Part shown: positions 7,824 through 15,444 of the stretch, in pieces
Layout of the letters: each line of letters begins with the position of its first letter
Numbering within the stretch: the stretch's first letter is position 1
Source: Betaproteobacteria bacterium
GTDB taxonomy: Bacteria; Pseudomonadota; Gammaproteobacteria; Burkholderiales; Burkholderiaceae_C
Length of the DNA: 18,232 nucleotides
Direction of reading: 5' to 3'
Assembly (NCBI GenBank): GCA_009923345.1
Contig: RFTR01000018.1
Location: 1-18,232, forward strand
Program-made: the position numbers and the translations under genes
Notes under the pieces: model-generated
What the model was told of the DNA's origin: nothing
The model's database searches: none
The model's input: only the letters and a program-made list of their open reading frames with translations

Positions 7824-7957
7824 GAAAGCCCCATTCGAAAAAAAATAAACACTGAGCGTTACTCAGATGTGCCATAAGAAACTATCCCTTTTACGTTTTT
7901 ATATCTGATATTTTAATAGTCAACTAACAAGCGAGAGTTTAATCAAAAAATCAGAGC

Positions 7958-8560
7958 TTACAAAAACTTTCCGCGAACTGCTAATTCACGAATCGGCTTA
8001 CGTGGATTAGGCGACTCTCTTTCGCGTAACGCATCAGGTAAAACACTAGGGTCTCCGCGTTTACCAATAGCAACAAGCGCATGCAATTGATGGTCTTTTG
8101 GAAGGTTGATCGCAGCAGAGGCCTTTTCAAAGTCGATGCCTCCCATCGCATGCGAATACCATCCAGACAATGTGGCCTGAATTGCCAAGCATGCCCAAGC
8201 AGCACCTGTATCAAACGTGTGGGCACCGTTGGGTACAAGTGCTTGAGCACCGGGCGGTATAGATAGTTTGAAGGAGGTCACAGCAACCAAAGCGGCAGCC
8301 TTGGGCGCCCATTGCTGATTGGCGGCGTTCATGCTTTCAGCCAATGGTTGAAAGAAAGAATCACCTCTTAGAGCATAAGCAAAACGCCATGGTTGCGCGT
8401 TAAAGGATGAAGGTGCCCATCTTGCTGCTTCCAGTATGGTCAAAAGTTCGTCTTCAGTGATCGCCTCATTTGAAAAAGATCTAGGAGACCAACGATCAGT
8501 AAAGACTGAATGGATGGGATAGTCTGCTTTGCGTTTATTTTCAATCGGGAAATTTGACAT
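7958..8560 (-). CDS. Nitroreductase-family flavoprotein
   Basis: This 200 aa FMN-dependent oxidoreductase belongs to the nitroreductase superfamily (NADH/NADPH to nitro, quinone or enone acceptors). Seen: the phosphate/FMN-binding start DRWSPRSFS (about residues 22-30), the EAARWAPSSFNAQPWRF motif (about 44-60), the mid-protein HTFDTGAAWACLAIQATLSG helix, and a C-terminal AIGKRGDPSVLP that is typical of this subgroup. Length is normal. It lies 23 bases downstream of the molybdenum hydroxylase gene on the same strand, so the two are probably co-transcribed. The substrate cannot be told from the sequence. Confidence 0.88.
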   Translation of the reverse strand: MSNFPIENKRKADYPIHSVFTDRWSPRSFSNEAITEDELLTILEAARWAPSSFNAQPWRFAYALRGDSFFQPLAESMNAANQQWAPKAAALVAVTSFKLSIPPGAQALVPNGAHTFDTGAAWACLAIQATLSGWYSHAMGGIDFEKASAAINLPKDHQLHALVAIGKRGDPSVLPDALRERESPNPRKPIRELAVRGKFL

Positions 8561-8583
8561 TTTGACTTTCTTAAAAATTCAAG

Positions 8584-10902
8584 TTAAGCACTATACATAA
8601 GTTGCCATACCCTAAAAGGCGTTAACGGCATTTGCAGGCGTGAACTCAGGTGCGATTTTCCATGGCGCGCTAGAGCATCCGCAACCGCATTCACCACCGC
8701 AGGTGTTGCACCAATCGTTCCTAATTCACCAACACCTTTGACACCCAATACATTGTTCTTACATGGAATACTAGGGTCCATATGGGTAGAAAACATTTGC
8801 GGCATCACATCTGCATGTGCAAGCGCATAGTCCATCAAACTACCAGTAAGCAGTTGACCGGTTTCTTCGTCATAGACCACTTGCTCTAACAAGGCTTGGC
8901 CGATGCCTTGCACCGCACCGCCATCTAACTGACCTCGAACAATGGTGGGATTGATGACACGCCCTACATCATTCATCGAGGTGTAAGCCACTACGCCCAC
9001 AGCGCCAGTTTGCGGATCGAGTTCGACCTCACACACGTGGCAACCATTGGGCCAAGTAGGTCCGTTAGCCGTGGTGGTCGATTGCAACTCAATACGCTTA
9101 GTCGGTTGCTTAGCGGCCAAAGCAGCCAAACTAATTTTGAGGTCCGTGCCAGCTACCAAAAACTCACCGCTGGCGTAATGCAAATCTTGGGCCGAAGCTT
9201 CCAAGGCCTCAGCGGCCAACTCTTTGGCTTTGTCCAAGGTTTTTTCTGCGCCGACATGCACTGCAGAGCCGCCTGTAAACAAAGAGCGTGAACCAGCACT
9301 TCCAAAACCATTGCTTTGGTCGGTATCGCCCATATGGATACGCACTTGCGACAAAGGAACGCCAAAGACATCAACCACCAATTGCGCAAGCGAGGTAGCA
9401 ATACCCTGCCCCATAGCATTCACCGCTGTGTAGACCTCAATCACCCCATCGTCCAAGACTTTGACTTGCACGTTCTCTTCTAAAGCGTTTCCACCCGTCC
9501 ACTCTAAGAAAGTGGCAATGCCTAAACCGCGCCAAAGGCCTTTGCTCGCAGAAGCTTTGGCGCGGGCTTCAAAGCCACTCCAATCCGCTTTCTCAATGCC
9601 TTGGTTCATGATAGATTCGAAGTTGCCCGTGTCATAAGTTTGGCCCATAGGGTTCTTGTAAGGCATTTGTTGCGGCTGCACAAAATTTTGGCGACGCAAG
9701 GCAATGCGGTCGATGCCTGACTGGCGTGCAATCTCATCCATCAGTCGCTCGATGTTGTAAATCGCTTCAGGACGACCGGCGCCACGGTAAGCCCCCGTTG
9801 TTGCGGTGTTGGTCATCACTCCCGTGAAATGGAAATCGATGAGTGGAATGTCATACACACTGGTTTGCACCCACGGTCCGATCAACAACTGGATCGCAAT
9901 GCCAGTCATAGTGGGATATGCACCCACATTGGCCAAGGTATCGATACGCAAGCCCAGAATTTTTCCCTTGGCGTCTATCGCAAGCGATGCTTTACTAGAA
10001 ATATCGCGCCCATGTGCACTGCTCAAAAACTCTTCGCTGCGGTCTGCAATCCATTTGACAGGTTTTTGCAAGTGATGGGCAGCATATGCCACCACCACGT
10101 CTTCAGGGTAGGCGCCCGTTTTCATACCAAAGCCGCCACCGACATCACCCACGATGACGCGCACCTTCTCTGCTGGTAAACCCAGCAAGTCACAAACCAA
10201 TGTGCGAACACCCGTTGGCATTTGGCTGCTGATACGGATGAGTAAACGTCCACCTTCTGTGTACGCCAAGATGCTACGTGGCTCAATCGTCACGGCCATC
10301 AAACGTTGGTTATGGATATCTAAAGACACCACATGGGCTGCTTGTGCAAATGCTTTGTCAGCTGCAGCAGCATCGCCATAGCGTGTTTCAGCAACGCGGT
10401 TATCAGGCGCATCGCTTAGCAACGGGGCACCGGGTTTGAGTGCATCATCAAACGTCACTGCACAAGGCAACTCTTCAAATTCAACTGCAATCGCCTCCAT
10501 GGCATTGCGTGCTTGTTCTTGGGTATCGGCTACTACCGCCGCGATAGCTTCACCGGCGTAACGCACGCGGTCGGAAGCCAAAATGCGGCGATCAGCTGAT
10601 GCAGCAGCTGATCCATCAGCGCGGGTGAAGTTAATGGGGCGCGGCATGGGCTTCATGCCAGCGTCAGCCAGCTCTTTTCCAGTCACCACCAAATGCACAC
10701 CTGGCATCGATTTGGCCGCCGAGGTGTCGATTCGCACGATGCGTGCATGCGCATAAGGCGATCTAAAAAAACAAATATGGGTTTGCCCTAATGGAGCGAC
10801 ATCGCTGGTGTAGATACCAGCGCCTTTGAGCAATTGGTCATCCTCTAATCGTTGTACTGCTTGCCCGCTTCCAAAACGCGTTGTCATCGTATCCAAGTGC
10901 AT
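8584..10902 (-). CDS. Molybdenum hydroxylase large subunit (xanthine dehydrogenase/CoxL form II type)
   Basis: This is the molybdopterin-cytosine-dinucleotide-binding large subunit of the xanthine oxidase family, about 772 aa from the chosen start. Seen: FGSGQAVQRLEDDQLLKGAG at the start, GDVGGGFGMKTGAYPED, the GAYRGAGRPEA motif at about residue 370, MGQGIATSLAQ, and GVGELGTIGATPAVVNA with the catalytic Glu near residue 725. AYRGAGR is the form II signature; true CO dehydrogenase has AYxCSFR, so CO oxidation is unlikely. The open frame extends to 11004, but the ATG at 10902 was chosen because AGGAG lies directly upstream and the family starts near MTTRFGSG. The [2Fe-2S] small subunit and FAD medium subunit, normally adjacent, are absent on both sides. 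A nitroreductase follows. Confidence 0.9.
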   Translation of the reverse strand: MHLDTMTTRFGSGQAVQRLEDDQLLKGAGIYTSDVAPLGQTHICFFRSPYAHARIVRIDTSAAKSMPGVHLVVTGKELADAGMKPMPRPINFTRADGSAAASADRRILASDRVRYAGEAIAAVVADTQEQARNAMEAIAVEFEELPCAVTFDDALKPGAPLLSDAPDNRVAETRYGDAAAADKAFAQAAHVVSLDIHNQRLMAVTIEPRSILAYTEGGRLLIRISSQMPTGVRTLVCDLLGLPAEKVRVIVGDVGGGFGMKTGAYPEDVVVAYAAHHLQKPVKWIADRSEEFLSSAHGRDISSKASLAIDAKGKILGLRIDTLANVGAYPTMTGIAIQLLIGPWVQTSVYDIPLIDFHFTGVMTNTATTGAYRGAGRPEAIYNIERLMDEIARQSGIDRIALRRQNFVQPQQMPYKNPMGQTYDTGNFESIMNQGIEKADWSGFEARAKASASKGLWRGLGIATFLEWTGGNALEENVQVKVLDDGVIEVYTAVNAMGQGIATSLAQLVVDVFGVPLSQVRIHMGDTDQSNGFGSAGSRSLFTGGSAVHVGAEKTLDKAKELAAEALEASAQDLHYASGEFLVAGTDLKISLAALAAKQPTKRIELQSTTTANGPTWPNGCHVCEVELDPQTGAVGVVAYTSMNDVGRVINPTIVRGQLDGGAVQGIGQALLEQVVYDEETGQLLTGSLMDYALAHADVMPQMFSTHMDPSIPCKNNVLGVKGVGELGTIGATPAVVNAVADALARHGKSHLSSRLQMPLTPFRVWQLMYSA

Positions 10903-11067
10903 TTCTCCTGAGTGACCAAAATAATAATTCAGTGTATCGCCATCACAAGCGTCTCGCTTGTCGCGTGTCGACTGTAGCTTCTCGCTTGCGCATGTTGCAC
11001 ACACGACAGCCTGATTTCAATACAACACGATAATTCGCAAAGTATCTCTTAAACAAAGGAACCCCGT
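10903..11067. promoter_or_regulatory. Divergent spacer with hairpin and near-direct repeat
   Basis: The spacer between the divergent molybdenum hydroxylase and GlcG/HbpS-like genes holds a perfect inverted repeat ACAAGCG-TCT-CGCTTGT (10945-10961). It also has a 12-of-13 direct repeat, AGCGTCTCGCTTG (10948-10960) and AGCTTCTCGCTTG (10976-10988), offset by 28 bases. This could be an operator or a leader hairpin for either gene. No convincing -35/-10 pair was found on either strand. The symmetry and repeats argue against the part of the hydroxylase frame upstream of 10902 being coding. Confidence 0.45.
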
Positions 11068-11493
11068 ATGTCACACCTCACTCTCGATCAAGCTACCAAA
11101 ATTTTGCAAGGCGCAAGACAAGCTGCGCGTGCTGCTAATTACAAACCCATGGGCATTGCCGTATTGGACGCTTCTGGGCAATTGGTAGCCTTTGAACGCG
11201 AAGACGGCGCTAGCATGTTTCGCTTTGATATCGCGCGTGCAAAAGCTTGGGGGGCTGTGGGCTTTGGTGCATCTAGCCGTGTTTTAGCCGAACGCGCTAA
11301 GGACAACCCTAACTTCTTTGTTTCTTTATCCGCAACGGCTGAAGGTAAGTTTCTACCCCAACCAGGTGCTGTTCTCATTAAAGATGCAGCTGGTCATATC
11401 TTGGGTGCCGCTGGTGCCAGCGGTGGAACAGGTGACGAAGACGAATTGATTTGCGCCGCCGGTGTAAAAGCGGCCGGTTTAGTCGCTGGTTAA
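11068..11493 (+). CDS. GlcG/HbpS-family (DUF336) protein
   Basis: This 141 aa protein belongs to the GlcG/HbpS/PduO-C family, which binds heme, corrinoids or small molecules and often sits in catabolic clusters without a settled role. Seen: MSHLTLDQATKILQGARQAA, then YKPMGIAVLDASGQLVAFERED and the C-terminal GHILGAAGASGGTGDEDE, which are the typical conserved stretches (the PMGIAVLD strand and the GxxGxSG...DE loop). Full length for the family. AAGGA lies 8 bases before the ATG, supporting the start. It is followed 9 bases later by the dehydrogenase gene on the same strand, forming a two-gene unit divergent from the molybdenum hydroxylase. Confidence 0.87.
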   Translation: MSHLTLDQATKILQGARQAARAANYKPMGIAVLDASGQLVAFEREDGASMFRFDIARAKAWGAVGFGASSRVLAERAKDNPNFFVSLSATAEGKFLPQPGAVLIKDAAGHILGAAGASGGTGDEDELICAAGVKAAGLVAG

Positions 11494-11502
11494 TACAAAG
11501 CT

Positions 11503-12417
11503 ATGACAAAAAAATCCGCATCGACTTTGCCCATAGTTGGCATCTACGGGCTCGGCATCATGGGTGGCACCATGGCAGAGACACTTTTAGACCATGGGTA
11601 CACAGTCTGCGGATTTGACATCGACGCTAAAGCCAAAACACGTTTTAAAAAAAATGGCGGTCAATTTCTGTCCCATGCCAGCGATGTAGCAGCCCGCGCA
11701 GACATCGTCATTGTTTCTGTAGCCACTTCCAAAGCGTTGGAGCAAGTGACACAGGCCATCGTCGATGGCCAACACACCAGAAAAGCAAAAACACCACCCA
11801 TCGTTATTGAAACCAGCACGCTCACGATGGCAGATAAAAACTTATTTGCCAAAACGCTCAAAAGCGCCAGCATTGCCGCACTCGATTGCCCCATCAGTGG
11901 AACAGCGGTTCGCATCCAAGACAGAGCTTGGACTATTTTTGCCAGCGGCCCCCAAGCTGCTTATAAAAAAGCCTTACCTGTTCTAGAAGTCTTTACCGAC
12001 AATGTTCCGTATGTAGGTATTTTTGGCAACGGCACCAAACTGAAGTTCTCTGCCAACCATTTGGTAGCTATTTACAACGTGGCCTATGCAGAATCGGTCG
12101 CACTGGCGCGCAAGATGGGGTTAGACCCCCAAGAGGTACTCAAGCTATTCGGCAATAGCCCCGTGCTGGGTACGGGCGTGATGCGTCTGCGCATGGACAT
12201 GATGGCGAAGCGCAAATACAGCCCGCCCACGATGAAAGTCGAGGTCTGGCAAAAAGACATGGAAGTCATCGGACAGATGGCCAAATCGGTCGACTGCCCC
12301 ACCCCACTCTTTCAAGCCTGCGCGTCTATCTACACCGCCGCCATGGCACAAGGCCTCTCGCAAGAAGACACCGCCTCCACCGCAGAGGTATTTGCCAAGA
12401 TGGCGGGTATTCGATAG
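11503..12417 (+). CDS. NAD(P)-dependent beta-hydroxyacid dehydrogenase (3-hydroxyisobutyrate dehydrogenase family)
   Basis: This 304 aa cytoplasmic oxidoreductase acts on a 3-hydroxy acid or a related compound. It has the Rossmann motif GIYGLGIMGGTMA (residues 13-25), the ETSTL turn (103-107), the substrate loop DCPISGT (128-134, where relatives usually have DAPVSGG), and the catalytic GxGxxxKxxxN motif with Lys181 and Asn185. The fingerprint followed by Asp39 (GFDID) suggests NAD rather than NADP. The length is normal. The gene follows the GlcG/HbpS-like gene by 9 bases and its stop is 3 bases from that of the convergent decarboxylase-like gene. The substrate is unknown; a step in aromatic or branched-chain acid breakdown is inference. 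Confidence 0.87.
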   Translation: MTKKSASTLPIVGIYGLGIMGGTMAETLLDHGYTVCGFDIDAKAKTRFKKNGGQFLSHASDVAARADIVIVSVATSKALEQVTQAIVDGQHTRKAKTPPIVIETSTLTMADKNLFAKTLKSASIAALDCPISGTAVRIQDRAWTIFASGPQAAYKKALPVLEVFTDNVPYVGIFGNGTKLKFSANHLVAIYNVAYAESVALARKMGLDPQEVLKLFGNSPVLGTGVMRLRMDMMAKRKYSPPTMKVEVWQKDMEVIGQMAKSVDCPTPLFQACASIYTAAMAQGLSQEDTASTAEVFAKMAGIR

Positions 12418-12420
12418 TTT

Positions 12421-12870
12421 TTATTTGGCCTTACGTGCTTTTTTCTTGGCGGCTTTTTCTAGCGCCTCGATGATGGGCAACTCGTCGCGCACGGCTTTGT
12501 AAGCGTCGAGTGCGGCAGGCCCGCCGCAATAGAGGAAAGAATGCAAGATCAGTTCGCGTATTTCTTCACGTGTCACTCCGTTACGGATCGCACCGCGCAA
12601 ATGGATCTTGATTTCTGCAGGGCGATTAAGCGCAATGCACATGGACAAGGTCATAAGACTACGGTCACGCAATGACAGCCCTGGACGCGTCCATACCGTT
12701 CCCCAAGCGAACTCGGTCGCCAAATCTTGAAACGGCATATTCAAATCATCGGCGTTTTTAAATGAGCGTTCGACATAGTCGTCGCCCAGCACTTTTTTAC
12801 GCATTGCAAGGCCGGCCTGAAATGCAGGCGATCTAGATTTGCTTGTTTTTTTAGTGGGTTTGGTAGCCAT
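12421..12870 (-). CDS. Carboxymuconolactone decarboxylase family protein (PcaC-like)
   Basis: This 149 aa all-helical protein of the CMD family resembles 4-carboxymuconolactone decarboxylase. Seen: AMRKKVLGDDYVERSF (about residues 22-37), FAWGTVWTRPGLSLRDRSLM and the helix IHLRGAIRNGVTREEIRE, all close to PcaC. There is no AhpD-type CxxC, so a peroxidase role is unlikely. Lysine-rich tails flank the core at both ends. PcaC belongs to the protocatechuate 3,4-cleavage route, but no pcaB/D/G/H homolog is in the window, so another decarboxylation or hydrolysis is possible. It lies downstream of the binding-protein pseudogene with about 9 bases between them, probably in one transcript. Confidence 0.85.
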   Translation of the reverse strand: MATKPTKKTSKSRSPAFQAGLAMRKKVLGDDYVERSFKNADDLNMPFQDLATEFAWGTVWTRPGLSLRDRSLMTLSMCIALNRPAEIKIHLRGAIRNGVTREEIRELILHSFLYCGGPAALDAYKAVRDELPIIEALEKAAKKKARKAK

Positions 12871-12879
12871 GGTATTTCC

Positions 12880-13828
12880 TTAGTCGGCTTTGATATTGGC
12901 AGATTTAACAACAGCGCCCCATTTACTCATCTCCGCCTTCACATAAGCGGCGAATTGGTCCGGAGTGTCACCTACTGGAATTGCACCTTGTAGGTTGAGC
13001 GTGTCAGCGACATCTTTTTGTTTCAAGATATCGACGATCTCTTTGTTCAAACGTGCAACGATGTCTTTAGGCGTTTTGGCCGGCGCCAACATACCAGCCC
13101 ACGAGTAGGCTTCGAACCCAGGCACGCCAGACTCAGAAAGCGTAGGAATGTCAGGCAATGAAGGAACCCGCTTAGCACTTCCCATCGCAATCGCATTGAC
13201 TTGGCCTGACTTCACTTGTGGAAGCACCGAAGGAATACTGGCAAACATCATTTGCACTTGTCCTGCGACCAAGTCGGCCATCGCTGGGCCTTGGCCTTTG
13301 TAGGGCACATGCACAGTTTGGACATTGGCCATGGAATTGAGCAACTCACCCGCTAAATGCGCCGAGTTGCCACTTCCTGGTGTGGCATAGAAGATTTGCT
13401 TGGGCTTAGCCTTCGCCAAATTAATCAACTCTTGGGTAGTCTTGGCTGGTACAGAAGGGTGCGTCACCAAGATCAAAGGAAAGATCACCATATTGGTGAT
13501 GTAAGAAAAATCTTTGAGCGAGGTTCACCGCCATCGGACCCGCGGCTGCAACACCAATGGTGTAACCATCTGGTGGTGCTTGCATCAGTGCTTGCAAGCC
13601 CACAATGCCGTTAGCGCCAGCGCGGTTATCCACCACCACTTGCTGGCCCAATCGCTCGGTCAACTTTTGGGCAATGATTCGCCCAATCACGTCGTTTCCT
13701 CCGCCTGGTGGGAAAGGTACGATCAAGCGAATAGATTTGTTGGGATAGCCCTGCGCTTGGGCACTGGGCACGAATGTGCTCACAAAACCCAAAACCAACA
13801 GGGCGGGCACCAGTAACTTTTTCAACAT
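12880..13828 (-). pseudogene. Bug/TctC-family periplasmic binding protein, frameshifted
   Basis: This is a tripartite-tricarboxylate-type (Bug) extracytoplasmic solute receptor in two frames. The 5' part, from the ATG at 13828 (GGAG lies 6 bases upstream; an ATG at 13840 is less likely), has a signal peptide ending in PSAQAQ, then YPNKSIRLIVPFPPGGGNDV and DGYTIGVAAAGPMAVN. After about 13522 it leaves frame. The 3' part, readable from about 13521 to the stop at 12880, continues SLKDFSYITNMV, LVTHPSVPAKTTQELINLAK and so on to the end. Relatives have about ten residues (PSLY..LPYD-like) between AVN and SLKDF, and these are missing. The lesion is thus a small deletion plus frameshift. The membrane partners TctA/TctB are not in the window, which is common for Bug genes. 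Confidence 0.85.
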
Positions 13829-13960
13829 CTGCGTCTCCATGATTTGTGTGACCGCATCTTAGTGACAGCACTTGCGATTCACCTATCGTCCATGCGACTC
13901 CAAGGGGCTTGTAGCCAACCACCCGGCTATGAAGTCTGTGGCAAGATGCCACCGCGCGCC

Positions 13961-15250
13961 ATGAACGACAAACACGCTCTCACCACAGCCCCAATCTTCT
14001 CCACCATTTGGCGGCTGAGTCTTCCCAATATGCTGGCCATGGCCGCTGGTGCTTTGGTCACGATCGCAGAGGCCTTGGTCTTTCCGATGGTCATGTTGCA
14101 ACAAATGATCTCAGCGGGATCTATGGGCGGTGGCATTTCTTCAGCCATTAGCCGCGCCATAGGTGCGGGAGATGATGACAAAGCCAACCAACTCGTGATG
14201 CATGCCTTCATCATCAGCTTAGGGATTGGGATTGCTTACAGCCTGTTATTTTTAGTGTGGGGTCGCGATATTTTTGCCTTGATCGGCGGCTCTGGCCTGG
14301 CATTAGACGAAGCACTGGCCTATGCCAACATCATGTTTTCAGGCGCCATCACAATTTGGCTGACCAATGCATTTGCCTCAGCCATCCGCGGCTCTGGAAA
14401 CATGAAAACCCCATCCACGGTTTTGATGTTGGTAGCTATTGGTCAAGTGGTTTTGGGAGGCGCTTTGGGATTGGGGCTTGGCCCATTTCCTCAATTCGGA
14501 ATGGCTGGCGTTGCTGCAGGTCAAGTCATTGCTTACAGCGTTTCTGCCATATATTTAGGCAAATACTTGCGCTCCAGTGGCAGTCGCGTGCGCTTGAAGT
14601 TCTCGCTGCAGTTTGTCCCCGCATATTTCAAAGATATTTTGCGAGTTGGTGCGATTGCCTCTGTCTCATCAATCCAAACGGTGCTGACGATTTTGATCTT
14701 GACAAAAATCGTGGCTGGTTTTGGCCCGAGTGCTCTGGCTGGATACGGAATTGGCACGCGCTTGGAGTTCTTGCTCATCCCCATCACCTTTGCGATTGGC
14801 GTGGCTTGCGTGCCCATGGTGGGAATGGCCATTGGAGGCGGTCTTGTGAAACGGGCCAAGCAAGTGGCTTGGACGGGTGCAGCTTTGTCGGCTGGTATTG
14901 TGGGTGTCATCGGACTCTTTGCTGCTGTTTTGCCTGACCAATGGGCATCCCTATTTACTGACAACGCAGAAGTGATTGGCATTACCCATCTCTATTTAAT
15001 ATGGGTGGCCCCAGTCTATGGATTTTTTGCCCTCGGGCTTTGCTTGTATTTCGCCTCCCAAGGCGCAGGCAAATTATTGGGCCCTGTTTTAGCTGGCACC
15101 ATGCGGTTGATGATGGTGGCAGGGGGAGGTTTCTACATGTTGCAAGCTGGCACCAGCCCGTCTAGCTTGTTTGCGCTGATCGCCTTCGCGATGGCGGTCT
15201 ATGGCATAGTCACAGCCACTAGTGTGTATTTAACGAGTTGGGAAAAATGA
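13961..15250 (+). CDS. MATE-family efflux transporter with a suspected in-frame deletion
   Basis: This multidrug/toxic compound exporter (inner membrane, cation-coupled) is 429 aa from the ATG at 13961; ATGs at 13946 and 13892 are possible alternatives. Seen: many hydrophobic helices, LVFPMVMLQQMISAGSMGGG, SSAISRAIGAGDDDKANQ near the first transmembrane helices and GYGIGTRLEFLLIPITFAIG in the second half, both typical of the family. At about 14071 the text runs ALVTIAE directly into ALVFPMV. In relatives as I remember them, about 15 residues (TxYVGxLGTxxLAxM-like) stand between, forming the TM1-TM2 turn. The loss fuses two helices and would probably disable the protein. The stop overlaps the AtzG-like ATG (ATGA, 15247-15250), so translation is coupled. 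Confidence 0.82.
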   Translation: MNDKHALTTAPIFSTIWRLSLPNMLAMAAGALVTIAEALVFPMVMLQQMISAGSMGGGISSAISRAIGAGDDDKANQLVMHAFIISLGIGIAYSLLFLVWGRDIFALIGGSGLALDEALAYANIMFSGAITIWLTNAFASAIRGSGNMKTPSTVLMLVAIGQVVLGGALGLGLGPFPQFGMAGVAAGQVIAYSVSAIYLGKYLRSSGSRVRLKFSLQFVPAYFKDILRVGAIASVSSIQTVLTILILTKIVAGFGPSALAGYGIGTRLEFLLIPITFAIGVACVPMVGMAIGGGLVKRAKQVAWTGAALSAGIVGVIGLFAAVLPDQWASLFTDNAEVIGITHLYLIWVAPVYGFFALGLCLYFASQGAGKLLGPVLAGTMRLMMVAGGGFYMLQAGTSPSSLFALIAFAMAVYGIVTATSVYLTSWEK

Positions 15251-15444
15251 CAGACGAGCAAACACATAAATTCGTGCAAACCAGCGCACTCGCGCTGGGA
15301 TTGCCTGCCGATGAGGCGCGGGTTGCACGAGTAGCAGCGCATTTCAAACGCACAGAAGTCATGGCCCAGTTACTCGACCAAGTGGACTGCCCCGTCGATC
15401 TGGAAATCGCCGAAATTTATTGCCCCAAGCCAATAGAGTCATGA
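15247..15444 (+). CDS. AtzG-like small subunit (DUF4089) of an amidase complex
   Basis: This 65 aa protein resembles AtzG/HpxX (DUF4089), the small GatC-like partner that binds and stabilises the AtzE-type amidase. Seen: two helical stretches, LALGLPADEARVARVAAHFKR and VMAQLLDQVDCP, and the late IAEIYCP matching the usual LAPVFxP end. The ATG at 15247 was chosen over the TTG at 15238 because it overlaps the MATE stop as ATGA. Its own stop in turn overlaps the AtzE-like ATG as ATGA (15441-15444). This double coupling is typical of obligate complexes and matches the published AtzG-AtzE pairing. Confidence 0.82.
   Translation: MTDEQTHKFVQTSALALGLPADEARVARVAAHFKRTEVMAQLLDQVDCPVDLEIAEIYCPKPIES

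Noticed and set aside
7852..7866. CTGAG-CGTTA-CTCAG inverted repeat upstream of the YkgJ gene
   Set aside because: Arms of only five bases with no T-run or conserved context; it can easily arise by chance.
8584..10902. Calling the large subunit a CO dehydrogenase (CoxL)
   Set aside because: The active-site loop reads AYRGAGR rather than AYxCSFR, so CO oxidation is not supported.
10903..11004. N-terminal extension of the molybdenum hydroxylase with several cysteines (CATCA)
   Set aside because: The AGGAG site at the ATG at 10902 and the family start near MTTRFGSG make the extension unlikely; the region holds repeats that look regulatory, and the cysteines do not form a [2Fe-2S] motif.
14257..14937. 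226-codon open frame inside the MATE gene in another frame
   Set aside because: The translation is rich in Trp, Cys and His with no domain, as expected for a shadow of a hydrophobic membrane protein.
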